Shown: one piece after another, positions 1-8,180 of the stretch
Numbering within the stretch: position 1 is the first letter of the stretch
Layout of the letters: each line of letters begins with the position of its first letter
Assembly (NCBI GenBank): GCA_045606685.1
Contig: JAZUSJ010000151.1
Span: forward strand, 1 to 24,026
Length of the DNA: 24,026 bases
Origin: SVQP01 sp045606685
GTDB lineage: Bacteria > Bacillota > Clostridia > Oscillospirales > CAG-272
Direction: 5' to 3'
Notes under the pieces: model-generated
Databases searched by the model: none
Told to the model about the DNA's origin: nothing
Seen by the model: only the letters and a program-made list of their open reading frames with translations
Made by a program: the position numbers and the translations under genes

Positions 1-131
1 TTTGTTTTTTACGTTGCTTTTTTTCGTTGCTTTTAGCCTTTTCTTATACTTACTGCAATCGATTTCTCATAGTAAACGCAAGGCCTTTGCTACTGTTGCA
101 TTTACTTTGAGAATTTACGAGAAACGCAAAA

Positions 132-168
132 GGAACAGCACATCGGCATGCACGCCGCGTGCTGTCCC
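132..168 (-). terminator. Probable terminator of the GH78 gene
   Basis: GGAACAGCAC at 132-141 pairs with GTGCTGTCCC at 159-168 (one mismatch). Read on the minus strand the hairpin is followed by TTCCTTTTGCGTTT, a T-rich tail. It lies about 130 bases past the stop codon of the leftward rhamnosidase gene, so termination of that transcript is the simplest role. The rest of 1-300 has no convincing gene; the AT-rich reading frame at 2-292 lacks a ribosome binding site and runs straight through both hairpins. Confidence 0.5.
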
Positions 169-228
169 TTATATAGACGACAAAAATGCAAAAATGTTCC
201 CAAAAAATGCAAATTTATTTTTTCCGAA

Positions 229-254
229 GTGTCATCCTGAGCTCAGGATGACAC
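229..254. repeat. 26-bp perfect palindrome
   Basis: GTGTCATCCTGA followed by its exact reverse complement forms a perfect 26-bp palindrome with no loop, 47 bases downstream of the rhamnosidase stop codon. It is not followed by a T-run on either strand, so it is not a typical intrinsic terminator. TCATCCTGAG-type palindromes occur as dispersed repeats in several bacterial phyla (general knowledge), so it may be one copy of a genome-wide repeat, a cruciform, or an mRNA 3'-end stabiliser. Confidence 0.6.
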
Positions 255-300
255 AAGACGTGACGCTCAGAATAACACTCGGGGATACTTGACGACAATT

Positions 301-2769
301 TTATCCTCTTGTGACGATATTGATCTTGACGCACTCCGCGTCCAGTCCCTTGACCTCTTTGGGCAAGGTCAGCGTGTAGGTATACCCCGCAGGCAGGCTG
401 CCATTCAAGGCAAAGCTCTCACCGTCGTATCTCCATTCCAGCGCAATCAGGCCGTCCGGCGTTTCGTGCGTGCCTCTTGCCCAGCGCAGGCCGCAGGTGT
501 GCGGTGCGATTTCAATTTGCTTCTCCCCTTCACCGCGTGCGTCAAACGCAGGAATGCCGAGTCCCAGCACGTCACGCAGCAAATGCACGCCCGCATGCGC
601 GGCAAAGCCGTGGCAGCGCGACGAGGTATCGATCATTTCATTCTCCCAAAGCGTCCCCGGGCCTTCCTTGAGCTGCGGCATATAAATGGCCAGCATATCC
701 TCATACATTTTGTCGTGCGCGCCAAGTCTTGTCAGCATGTCAAGTCTGATGCAAAGACCGATAAACAAATTGCTCTTGCCCACCATGGGATCCTTTGCGT
801 AAAACGGTGCAGGCCCCATCTTTTGCTTGATCGCCTGCTCCAGCCTCGGTGCCTCACCCTTGGCAAACAGGCCGCTCCAGAGTGCCGTGTACATGGCCGC
901 CTCGCTGTAGTAGCCCTTGGCTTGCAGCGTGCCGTCCTCGCGCACGTCAAAGCTGTCGGGGATATACGCCACGTCACAAGCCTCGCCGCTTCCCATCACG
1001 GCACGGCGCAGCACGCCCCTGACGCGCTCTCCTTCGGCTATCCAATCCGCTCTTGCAAAGGTCTTGCCAAGCTCGCACAGCATATACGCATACAGCGCGT
1101 TTGCAGCACTTGACACAGGCTGGTTGTTCTCGCCCCTGTTGGACTGCGACCAGTCGATAAACAGCCAAGGCAGATTTTCCAAAAGTCCGCTCTTGCCGAT
1201 AAAGTCCCCCGTCCCCTTGACCAACGCCTCCACTCTGGGCGCGTATTCGTCGCGGAATGCAATATCACCCGTGCGGCTTACGTACTCCGCGATCTCACAG
1301 CCCAGCCAAAGCGACCAGGAGGTAATGCCCGTCATGCTGCGGTAATCCGGCTTGAGCGCGGGATAGACCTCGGGGAAAAAGCCATGGAACATGCCGTCGG
1401 CAGGTGTCAGAAGGAAGTTTTCCAAAAATTCGCGCTCGACTCTGGGATCGCACAGCATCAGCGCAGCTGCGCGGGCTGTCCAAAGAGAGTCGCAAAGCCA
1501 GCCGCCACGCTCGCGCTCGGGGCAATCCATAAAAATATCCAGCGTATTGAGCAGCAGCGTTTTCTTGGCCGCTGCATACAGGCGGTTGATATTTTCATCC
1601 GAGCAGGAAAAGCTTGTGCGATGCTCGTCCGGATAGGCGTCGTCCAGCATGGAAAGGCTGTGTACCGTCACAGCGCCCGTACCGCGGAAATACAGCTTGA
1701 CGTACCGCGCAAGGCTTGGCTCAAAGGCGATGAATTCGGTCAATCCCGCAGGCAGGTGTAAGCGGGCAACCACGTTGTGATAATACGGAATGCTTCCGTC
1801 CGTATCCAAAAGCTCGCTGTGTACGACGTCGATGATGCCCGCCTTCTCACAGCTGACCACCAAGCGGATAAAGCCCACGCGGCTCTCGCCGCCGTCAAAC
1901 ATAGCATACATGCCCTCGTCGCCCCAAAGCGTCAGGCCCTCGTCACCGTACTCGGCACAGACGCCGCCAAAGGCGGTGTCGATCGTTCTGCGGCAATCGG
2001 CCGTGGGATGCTCGGGAAGCGCCTCATACTCGGGCGAATGCTCATAAAACAGCGTTTCGATCCTTTTGTTGGGATCGATAAAGCAGGAGCCAAAGCCCAC
2101 AAGATCGTCAAAGAAGCTTTCCTCCAGCGTAGGCTGCAGCGACTCGTGCGCAAGATACACGGGCTCATTTTCCACGGGCGCAGCACAAGCAAACGCGCTC
2201 TGTCCTACCTTCCACAGGTAGTATTGCTCATCCATGTGATAGATCTCGGTACACTCACGGCTGTGCGAGATGCGCTCGGAAACAGGCGCACGTGCATTGA
2301 TCGGGCAGACCTGCCATGGCTCGCGTCCCGTCGCGCAAAGCACCTTGCCCTCACACGTAAGCTCCGCAATCACCATGCCGTCCTCCATGGTGCAATCGTT
2401 GGAATAACGGTTATAGATGGGATGCTCGTTGCCGTACGCCACCACCTCAATGGCAATGTGATTGATGCCCGGCTCAAGATACCACGTCACGTCGATCTCG
2501 TCCACACGGGCATATCCGTGCGCGGTGCGCGCAGGGCCGTGCATGATCATCTCACCGTTGATATAAAGTCTGTAAAAATTGCGTGCGGTCAGGCGTGCCG
2601 TGATACCCGAAAGCATCAGCTCACCGTCCTCGCTGCAGTAGTCGGAAAGGTCCAGCGCATAGTAAAAGCCGTACTGTCCCACCGCCCGCTCACGCTTGAC
2701 GCGCGCGTATTCCTCTTTGGTATACGGATAAAAGATCGCCTTTGCGGCGTCGAATCTGATAAGGTTCAT
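301..2769 (-). CDS. Alpha-L-rhamnosidase, GH78-like
   Basis: The 822-residue protein resembles GH78 alpha-L-rhamnosidases, inverting enzymes that release terminal rhamnose from plant polysaccharides or glycosides. Visible support: an N-terminal beta-sandwich region with FYRLYINGE and NHIAIEVVAYGNE (about 65-115), and the GH78-type acidic motif DCPERERGGWLCD at 415-427 at the start of the (alpha/alpha)6 barrel. Further barrel segments are FIDWSQSNRGENN and TLWENEMIDTSSRCHGFAAHAG, with a small C-terminal beta domain at the end. No signal peptide is seen, so it probably acts in the cytoplasm on imported oligosaccharides. The start is supported by AAAGGAGAAC seven to eight bases upstream. It is monocistronic, with its own promoter divergent from the CBM/glycosidase unit. 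The family call is fairly secure; the exact linkage cleaved is not. Confidence 0.85.
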   Translation of the reverse strand: MNLIRFDAAKAIFYPYTKEEYARVKRERAVGQYGFYYALDLSDYCSEDGELMLSGITARLTARNFYRLYINGEMIMHGPARTAHGYARVDEIDVTWYLEPGINHIAIEVVAYGNEHPIYNRYSNDCTMEDGMVIAELTCEGKVLCATGREPWQVCPINARAPVSERISHSRECTEIYHMDEQYYLWKVGQSAFACAAPVENEPVYLAHESLQPTLEESFFDDLVGFGSCFIDPNKRIETLFYEHSPEYEALPEHPTADCRRTIDTAFGGVCAEYGDEGLTLWGDEGMYAMFDGGESRVGFIRLVVSCEKAGIIDVVHSELLDTDGSIPYYHNVVARLHLPAGLTEFIAFEPSLARYVKLYFRGTGAVTVHSLSMLDDAYPDEHRTSFSCSDENINRLYAAAKKTLLLNTLDIFMDCPERERGGWLCDSLWTARAAALMLCDPRVEREFLENFLLTPADGMFHGFFPEVYPALKPDYRSMTGITSWSLWLGCEIAEYVSRTGDIAFRDEYAPRVEALVKGTGDFIGKSGLLENLPWLFIDWSQSNRGENNQPVSSAANALYAYMLCELGKTFARADWIAEGERVRGVLRRAVMGSGEACDVAYIPDSFDVREDGTLQAKGYYSEAAMYTALWSGLFAKGEAPRLEQAIKQKMGPAPFYAKDPMVGKSNLFIGLCIRLDMLTRLGAHDKMYEDMLAIYMPQLKEGPGTLWENEMIDTSSRCHGFAAHAGVHLLRDVLGLGIPAFDARGEGEKQIEIAPHTCGLRWARGTHETPDGLIALEWRYDGESFALNGSLPAGYTYTLTLPKEVKGLDAECVKINIVTRG

Positions 2770-2804
2770 AAAAGTTCTCCTTTCGGAATTTTCTTTCTGC
2801 TTGT

Positions 2805-2834
2805 ATTATACCATGCACATAGCGAATATGTCAA
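2805..2834 (-). promoter_or_regulatory. Promoter of the GH78 gene
   Basis: On the minus strand TTGACA (2834-2829) is followed after 18 bases by TATAAT (2810-2805), a consensus sigma-A promoter 36 bases before the rhamnosidase start. Its -35 box is only 18 bases from the -35 box of the rightward promoter, so the two divergent units could share one regulator site around 2829-2858. Confidence 0.75.
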
Positions 2835-2852
2835 GAAAATCCAAATTGCATA

Positions 2853-2881
2853 TTGTAAAACAAAATAACCTGTGTTATAAT
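2853..2881 (+). promoter_or_regulatory. Promoter of the CBM/glycosidase unit
   Basis: TTGTAA at 2853-2858, a 17-base spacer and TATAAT at 2876-2881. A GGAGG ribosome binding site follows at 2900-2904 before the ATG at 2911. Confidence 0.7.
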
Positions 2882-2910
2882 GAAAGCACAAAACACCACG
2901 GAGGTTACGT

Positions 2911-3792
2911 ATGAAAAAGCTTGCACTCTTATTCTGCGCCATCATGTTGCTTGGTGCGCTCGCCCTGCCGACTTACGCCCAGGAGAGCGAGGGCTACGAG
3001 TTACTCAAGAACGGTGACTTTGAAGAAGTGACTCTTGATTGGGAAAAATACTATAAGGCCACGGTGGACTATACCACCGAGGCGCATTCGGGCAACGGTG
3101 CTTTCAGCATCACAAGGCGTGAGCACTCGACCGACATTGCAAGACAGTACATCACAAAGCCGCTTTCTTACTACGGTCACGGCCAGTACGATCTCTCTGC
3201 ATGGGTGCGTCTGGCAGATGCAGCTGCCGAGCCTATCGAGATGCAGATCGCGCTTGGTCTTTACAGTAAGAGCGGCGCACAACACTGGGTAACCACGCAA
3301 TGGGTGACCGTGACGCAGGAATGGACACACATCAGCGCCCGCGTATACGTTGCATGGCATGATGAGTTGGAGACAGCAGAGTTTTATCTGGTCACACCCA
3401 TGAATGGCAACGAGGACACGACCAAGAACTTCCGCAATCTGATCCTGGACGACTGCTCCATGAAGGCAGCCTCCTTCACGGGCGAGCCCTACGCACCTCC
3501 CACAACGGCTGCTCCCACCACCGAGCCCGAGACTGAGCCTCCCGCAACCGAAGCACCGACCACGGACGCTCCCACAACCGAAGCGCCTACGACCGAAACA
3601 CCCATCACCGAAGCGCCTACGGCCGAGCCCGAAGAGCAGACGACCGATATCGAGCAGCAAAGCGGCAGCATCGGTACGCAGACCTTGATCATCACCTGCA
3701 CCATGATCGCAGTCGGCATCATCCTGCTTGGCTGCGCCATTGCCTTGACTGTATCCTACGTAAGGGGGAAACGCAATGAAGCAAACAAATAA
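2911..3792 (+). CDS. Secreted CBM-like protein with Thr-rich stalk and C-terminal membrane anchor
   Basis: The 293-residue protein starts with a signal peptide (MKKLALLFCAIMLL..., cleavage probably after TYAQ, about residue 24). Residues 28-190 resemble the CBM4/9-type carbohydrate-binding jelly roll: it opens with LLKNGDFEE, has paired tryptophans, and ends with NLILDDCSMK. Next come about 55 residues of TTEAP-type repeats (about 195-250), a likely extended cell-wall-spanning stalk. A hydrophobic helix (about 258-283) and a basic tail, VRGKRNEANK, finish the protein. It is therefore probably a surface sugar-binding protein held in the membrane. The downstream glycosidase overlaps it by 17 bases, so the two are probably co-translated. 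No catalytic domain is seen; the ligand is unknown. Confidence 0.75.
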   Translation: MKKLALLFCAIMLLGALALPTYAQESEGYELLKNGDFEEVTLDWEKYYKATVDYTTEAHSGNGAFSITRREHSTDIARQYITKPLSYYGHGQYDLSAWVRLADAAAEPIEMQIALGLYSKSGAQHWVTTQWVTVTQEWTHISARVYVAWHDELETAEFYLVTPMNGNEDTTKNFRNLILDDCSMKAASFTGEPYAPPTTAAPTTEPETEPPATEAPTTDAPTTEAPTTETPITEAPTAEPEEQTTDIEQQSGSIGTQTLIITCTMIAVGIILLGCAIALTVSYVRGKRNEANK

Positions 3793-6022
3793 GCTGATCC
3801 TTGCCGTGACCTCGTACGCGCTGGCTTTCGTGCTGGTGCTGGGCGGCTCACTTTACGCGCTTGCCGATCCTGCCCTCTCGTCTCAGCCCTCTGTCACACC
3901 CAGCGGTCCGTCAAGCTCCGAACAAGCATCCGACACCCAACCCGAGGAGATCATCACAAGACCTCCTCTGACAGCAGATAGGCAGAACGTTATGATGATT
4001 ACAAACCAGGCATTCACAACTCCCGAAAACAAATACCGCGCTCTGCGCATTGAGCATTCCTTCCAAAACATCCGCGGCGAGTCCTCTGCAGATAAGGTCA
4101 AGACCTTTGCCCAGTTTGGCTTTGGCGGTCTTGCGACCAACGCCGTATGGGATGACAACTATTTACAGTCCCCCCTGGCACTGGCGCAATTCAACGATTT
4201 CGTGCAGGCCATGCACGACGATGGCTTCCGCGTCTGGCTGTACGATGAAAAGGGCTACCCCAGCGGCTCGGCCGGTGACCTGACTGTCAAGGATCACCCC
4301 GAATACGCAGCCGTGCGACTGGTGGAGCTGGAATTTGCAGGCAGCGGAAAAAGTGAAAAGACCTCTGCTTTGCCCGACGGCTTTATCAAGATCGAGCACG
4401 CGCTGATGCAAACGGGCGAGGACCCCTTTACCCCCTTCGAGCCCGAGATCAAGGGCAATAACGTCGTCGTAACCGGTACGGACGGCGACTGGCGCGCATA
4501 CGTGTACTGCGTGGCCAAATACAGCTACCATTTTGAGTGGAATTCCTCTTATCCCAACATTCTGAACCGCGATGCCGTGGCACGCTTTATCGAGGTCACG
4601 TTTGATACCTACGAGGGCGCGATCGACAACTTCCCCGAGGTCATTGAGGCCATTTTTGACGATGAGGCACAGCTGCTGGCAGGCCACCACATCATGCCGG
4701 CCGGGCTGAACGATCCCGTTATCCCCTATGATTACGACATTTTCGACACCTTTGCCGCCAAATACGGCTACGACGTGCGCTCCAAGCTCCCGCTGATCTA
4801 CAGTGGGGAGAGTGCCGAGGCACAGCGCGTGCGTGCACAGTATTATGCACACGTGGGCGACTTGGTTGCAGAAAACTTTTTCGGTCAGATCCAGGAGTGG
4901 TGTCAAGCACACGGCACGCAGCTCTCGGGACACCTTTTGCTCGAGGAGCAGATGTTCTACCACGTCCCCGTGTACGGTGACTATATCAAATGCTCGCAGA
5001 ACATGGGATACCCCGGCTTTGACATTCTGGACGTTCGTCCCGTGCAGTATCTGAATACCATGTCGACAGGTGGCAAATACGCCTCCTCCCCCGCATGGCT
5101 TTCGGGCAAGGAACGCGTGATGATCGAGATCTGCCCTGCGGCCAACCCCGATGAATTTGCCAAGAATCACTTGGATTACGCGCTGGGCACCATGACCTTT
5201 GCATACTTTGACGGCGGCAATCAGATCACCTCTTACTATTCGCAGGCAAACAACGATCCCGCCACCGCACAGGCCTTCAACACCTACGTCGGCCGTCTTG
5301 GCTCTATGGTCGTGGGTGCGCAAAACCTTTCGCAGATCGCCGTGTATTACAGCATCGACACCGCAGCCGCAACCTATCAAGCTCCCTCGTCGCAAAATCT
5401 CTACGACGCCGAGACCGAAGCAAAGCAGAACGACCGATTGGTCGGTCAGATCACCGAGGGCATTCGCAGAGAAGGTCTTGACTACGTGTTCTTGGACGAT
5501 GCATCGCTGCAGAGCGGTAAGGTAAACGCAGGTGGCCTGCAGGTAGGAAACTTCCTCTTTACCACCGTTATCGTCCCCCGTGCAACCGTAATAGATATCG
5601 AGAGCATGCGCGTGCTGGACGCTTTGATTGAAAAGGGCGTCAACGTCATATTCGTAGGCGAGATGCCCGTGATCTCCCTGCTTGCAAAGGATCAGGAGGA
5701 GCTGACCGCACTTGCACAAAAGCACGCTGATCTGCTTTGCACCAAGTACTCCGAGGTGCTTTCTGCCGTCACCACCAAGCCCGAGCTGACCGTGCAGAGC
5801 AAGACCAAGTACGTTTACGTTTCTCCCTACGAAAAGGACGGCGTTGCGTTCTTCTTCCTTGCAAATGCTGCCAAGAAGGATGCCGAGGTCAAGCTTTCGT
5901 TCGAGGGCGCCGTGGGCTATCGCATCTACGATCCCGTCAGCGGTGAGATCTATGAGGTAGAAGATACCGCCACCGTGCAATCCTACAGAGCGCTGTTCGT
6001 GCAGCCCTTGCTGGGAGAATAA
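3776..6022 (+). CDS. Secreted glycosidase, GH106-like (uncertain family)
   Basis: The 748-residue protein has a signal peptide (hydrophobic residues about 7-30, then ALADPALSS) and a low-complexity Ser/Pro/Thr linker to about residue 60. The core looks like a TIM barrel: RVWLYDEKGYPSGSAG near residue 145 resembles the YDExGYPSG segment of GH106 alpha-L-rhamnosidases and related uncharacterised clostridial hydrolases. EAIFDDEAQLLAG (about 290) and LSGHLLLEEQM carry candidate catalytic acids. A C-terminal beta domain (YVYVSPYEKDGVAFFFLANA onward) follows. No membrane anchor is visible. The ATG is preceded by AAGGGGGAAACGCA and lies inside the 3' end of the CBM/anchor gene. The neighbouring rhamnosidase and GH28 genes fit a rhamnose-rich pectin substrate. 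The glycosidase nature is likely; GH106 membership is an inference from one motif region. Confidence 0.6.
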   Translation: MKQTNKLILAVTSYALAFVLVLGGSLYALADPALSSQPSVTPSGPSSSEQASDTQPEEIITRPPLTADRQNVMMITNQAFTTPENKYRALRIEHSFQNIRGESSADKVKTFAQFGFGGLATNAVWDDNYLQSPLALAQFNDFVQAMHDDGFRVWLYDEKGYPSGSAGDLTVKDHPEYAAVRLVELEFAGSGKSEKTSALPDGFIKIEHALMQTGEDPFTPFEPEIKGNNVVVTGTDGDWRAYVYCVAKYSYHFEWNSSYPNILNRDAVARFIEVTFDTYEGAIDNFPEVIEAIFDDEAQLLAGHHIMPAGLNDPVIPYDYDIFDTFAAKYGYDVRSKLPLIYSGESAEAQRVRAQYYAHVGDLVAENFFGQIQEWCQAHGTQLSGHLLLEEQMFYHVPVYGDYIKCSQNMGYPGFDILDVRPVQYLNTMSTGGKYASSPAWLSGKERVMIEICPAANPDEFAKNHLDYALGTMTFAYFDGGNQITSYYSQANNDPATAQAFNTYVGRLGSMVVGAQNLSQIAVYYSIDTAAATYQAPSSQNLYDAETEAKQNDRLVGQITEGIRREGLDYVFLDDASLQSGKVNAGGLQVGNFLFTTVIVPRATVIDIESMRVLDALIEKGVNVIFVGEMPVISLLAKDQEELTALAQKHADLLCTKYSEVLSAVTTKPELTVQSKTKYVYVSPYEKDGVAFFFLANAAKKDAEVKLSFEGAVGYRIYDPVSGEIYEVEDTATVQSYRALFVQPLLGE

Positions 6023-6062
6023 AAAAGCAGCCCATGGGGCTGGAAAATAGCAAAAAAAACAG

Positions 6063-6101
6063 CAGGAATTTGTTCGATTTCGAGCAGATTCCTGTTTTTT
6101 T
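6063..6101 (+). terminator. Intrinsic terminator of the CBM/glycosidase unit
   Basis: CAGGAATTTG (6063-6072) pairs with CAGATTCCTG (6085-6094), with an inner TCGA/TCGA pairing, and is followed by seven T residues. It lies 41 bases after the glycosidase stop. Confidence 0.85.
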
Positions 6102-6142
6102 CAATAGATTATTTCACAATATAAAGCTTTCCCAATGTGTTT

Positions 6143-6344
6143 AGCCCGCCCCTTTTCCCCGATGGGGACGCCTTATGTAAGTTGCCCGCATTGAGCAGCG
6201 TCATAAGACGGACAACTTGAAAGGTATCCCATAAGGGAAAAGTCAACAAAACGGATACGCGCCAAAAAGGCGTCCCCCCGGGGAAGAGGACATGCAATGA
6301 ACGGAACGCAGTGGAGTGAATGTCTGCGGGAAAAGGGGCGGGCT
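6143..6344. repeat. 202-bp nested inverted-repeat element (MITE-like)
   Basis: The ends are inverted repeats: AGCCCGCCCCTTTTCCCC at 6143-6160 against its near-perfect complement at 6327-6344. Inside are further matched inverted pairs: GGGGACGCC (6164-6172) with GGCGTCCCC (6269-6277), CCTTATG (6171-6177) with CATAAGG (6230-6236), and an AAGTTG/CAACTT pair. There is no open frame with a ribosome binding site, and no clear target-site duplication. The nested layout suggests a non-autonomous mobile or palindromic intergenic repeat able to fold into one long structured RNA. It fills most of the 420-base gene-free stretch between 6022 and 6446. Confidence 0.55.
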
Positions 6345-6376
6345 GATAAATCTGAGCAACTATCTTAAATAAAGCA

Positions 6377-6406
6377 AAGGGCTGAATCATTCTTGACGCA
6401 GCCCTT
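6377..6406 (-). terminator. Terminator after the AAA ATPase gene
   Basis: AAGGGCTG (6377-6384) pairs with CAGCCCTT (6399-6406). Read leftwards it is followed by TGCTTTATTT. It is 40 bases past the ATPase stop and would end the leftward operon that begins with the GH28 gene. Confidence 0.65.
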
Positions 6407-6445
6407 ATTTACCAAATTTCGCTAATTTTGCAGCCCGATTTTGCT

Positions 6446-7192
6446 TTATTCCTCCAGCAAATAATGCACCGTTCGCTCGGGATTTTCCAAAAACTCGCGC
6501 GTGACGCGATAATGCTCTGTCTGTCGGTACTCCACCCGTTCGATCCCGCGCTCCGAAAGCTGGTATATGCACGCCCCGGGATATGCCATCAGAATGGGCG
6601 AATGCGTGGCAATGAGCAGCTGCGAACCCGACTTGACCAAGCGGTCGATCTCGGACAGCAGCGTCAGCTGGCGCATGGGTGAGAGCGCGGCCTCCGGCTC
6701 GTCAAACAAATAAAGCCCGTTGCCGCCCAGTCGGTTTTGCACCAAGGAAAGAAAGCTTTCTCCGTGCGACTGATGATGCAGCGATCTGCCGCCGTAGCTC
6801 TCCACCAACGGCGGTGAAAAGGCGGGCTGCCTGTCAAGCTGTTCAATATTGGTGGCCACGTTGTAAAGGCTTTCGGCGCGCAAAAAATATCCGTCCTTGG
6901 GATACGCACGGCGCACGGTGCGCAGGCACTCGTGCAGCTCGGAATGTGTGTCGTTTGTAGAAAAGTTGAAATTGCGCGATCCGCCCTCGGGATTGAAGCC
7001 GCAGGCCACCGCCACCGCCTCCAGCAGCGTGGATTTTCCCGTGCCGTTCTCCCCGACAAGGATGGTCACGTCCGCATCCAGCACAAGGCGCGGATGCTTG
7101 CAAAGATACTGCACCACGGGTAAGCTGCGCAGATAAGAGCGCTCACCCGGCATTTTGTCGAGTATGATTTCGCTTAAATACTTGGTGGACAC
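6446..7192 (-). CDS. ABC-type AAA family ATPase (AAA_21-like), soluble
   Basis: The 248-residue protein is an ABC-fold ATPase without a transmembrane partner. It has a Walker A GENGTGKST at 47-55, a signature-like SHGES at 142-146, Walker B YLFDEPEAAL at 161-170 and an H-loop ATHSP at 195-199. The set matches the widespread short AAA ATPases of Bacillota whose function is mostly unknown; similar folds drive OLD-type nucleases and DNA-repair proteins. No nuclease domain is attached and none is encoded next to it. The start is GTG, supported by AAGGAGAGAGCC just upstream. It is the last gene of the leftward GH28 unit, 12 bases after the esterase gene, but nothing links it to sugar metabolism beyond position. 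Confidence 0.8.
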   Translation of the reverse strand: MSTKYLSEIILDKMPGERSYLRSLPVVQYLCKHPRLVLDADVTILVGENGTGKSTLLEAVAVACGFNPEGGSRNFNFSTNDTHSELHECLRTVRRAYPKDGYFLRAESLYNVATNIEQLDRQPAFSPPLVESYGGRSLHHQSHGESFLSLVQNRLGGNGLYLFDEPEAALSPMRQLTLLSEIDRLVKSGSQLLIATHSPILMAYPGACIYQLSERGIERVEYRQTEHYRVTREFLENPERTVHYLLEE

Positions 7193-7204
7193 GGCTCTCT
7201 CCTT

Positions 7205-8179
7205 TCAGTTTGTTCTTTGCCCGTAGCTTTCAACCACCAGCTCTCCGAATTTCTGCCCCAAGGCAAGCTCACTTGCCGCGTCGTAATGTCCCCAGTCGGG
7301 ATCCCCTTTTGGCTCTTGATGCACGGTATAGCCTGCTTCGATGGTGGGAAAATACAAGTTCAAGTCGGAAAGCGCGGCAAATTGCACCTTTGCCTCGTTG
7401 ATGGCAGGATAGGCAGGCTCACAGTAAGGGCTGTTGGAGATGCCTGCGTCAATAAAGTAAATGCCGCCCTCTTCGGCATATGCCGCAAGATCCTCGCGCA
7501 GGTAAGCGGCAAATGCGCTCTGATTGGCAAGGTACTTTGACGCCTTGAAGTCGGTGGTGTCCGATTCTCCCTGCATCCAGCAAACGGCACCTATGCGTGC
7601 GTCGTAGCCTGCATCGGCCAGGGCTTCCATATAGGTCGTCACAAAGCCAAGACAAGCTTGGTAGATCGAGCCGCGCGCTCCGTCGCACAGCCAATGGTGA
7701 TGCAAGGAATATCCCGACATGGAATATTTCAGTATAAAAACCGTTTCCTCCGGATATGCCTCTGCCAGCACCTCGGCCATGCCCACCTCGGGGCCAAAGC
7801 AGCCCTCTCCGGCAGCGCAGGTCAGATCCACGGGCAAAAATGCACCGCCCGAGGTATATTTGTGGTCGTCAAGGCAATAATTGATGCGCACCGAGTCAAA
7901 TCCGCTCTCGTAAACGGCATACTGCTCTTCACCCACGCATTCTTGTAAATATGAGGTCAGCGAGCAGCCCGTCGCGTTGCTCTGCCCCAAAAGTAAAATG
8001 ACCTTGGCGGGCGTGCCTTGCTCAGCTGCAGGCAGGGACGACGTCGGATACGCGTCGTTCATATTCAACCAGACCGTTTGATCCTCCGTTGCCATCTCAT
8101 CACCGCCAACACCAGCGCAGGCGCCAAGACCAATGCACAACGACAGTATCATACTAAAAATAAAAAATCTCTTCATCAT
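7205..8179 (-). CDS. Lipoprotein carbohydrate O-acetylesterase, SASA/SGNH-like
   Basis: The 324-residue protein begins with a lipoprotein signal (MMKRFFIFSMILSLCIGLGAC), with the lipobox cysteine at position 21, so it should be tethered outside the membrane. The SASA-type SGNH hydrolase fold is shown by GQSN at 65-68 (nucleophile serine block) and WMQGESD at 201-207. A C-terminal DWGHYDAAS segment holds a candidate catalytic His. This family removes O-acetyl groups from sialic acids, xylan or pectin. Beside the GH28 and rhamnosidase genes, deacetylation of pectin-type glycans is a reasonable guess. The start codon lies one base after the stop of the upstream membrane-protein gene, so translation is probably coupled. 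Confidence 0.8.
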   Translation of the reverse strand: MMKRFFIFSMILSLCIGLGACAGVGGDEMATEDQTVWLNMNDAYPTSSLPAAEQGTPAKVILLLGQSNATGCSLTSYLQECVGEEQYAVYESGFDSVRINYCLDDHKYTSGGAFLPVDLTCAAGEGCFGPEVGMAEVLAEAYPEETVFILKYSMSGYSLHHHWLCDGARGSIYQACLGFVTTYMEALADAGYDARIGAVCWMQGESDTTDFKASKYLANQSAFAAYLREDLAAYAEEGGIYFIDAGISNSPYCEPAYPAINEAKVQFAALSDLNLYFPTIEAGYTVHQEPKGDPDWGHYDAASELALGQKFGELVVESYGQRTN

Positions 8180-8180
8180 G

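Noticed and set aside
2..292. Rightward 96-codon frame at the left edge
   Set aside because: AT-rich, no ribosome binding site, hydrophobic start produced by T-runs, and it crosses a terminator hairpin and a perfect palindrome.
3489..3660. TTEAP-coding direct repeats as a CRISPR-like or satellite array
   Set aside because: The repeats are in frame within a protein stalk, short and irregular, with no spacers.
4163..5980. 605-codon open frame antisense to the GH106-like glycosidase gene
   Set aside because: Shadow of the GC-rich codon usage of the real gene; no ribosome binding site and no family-like motifs.
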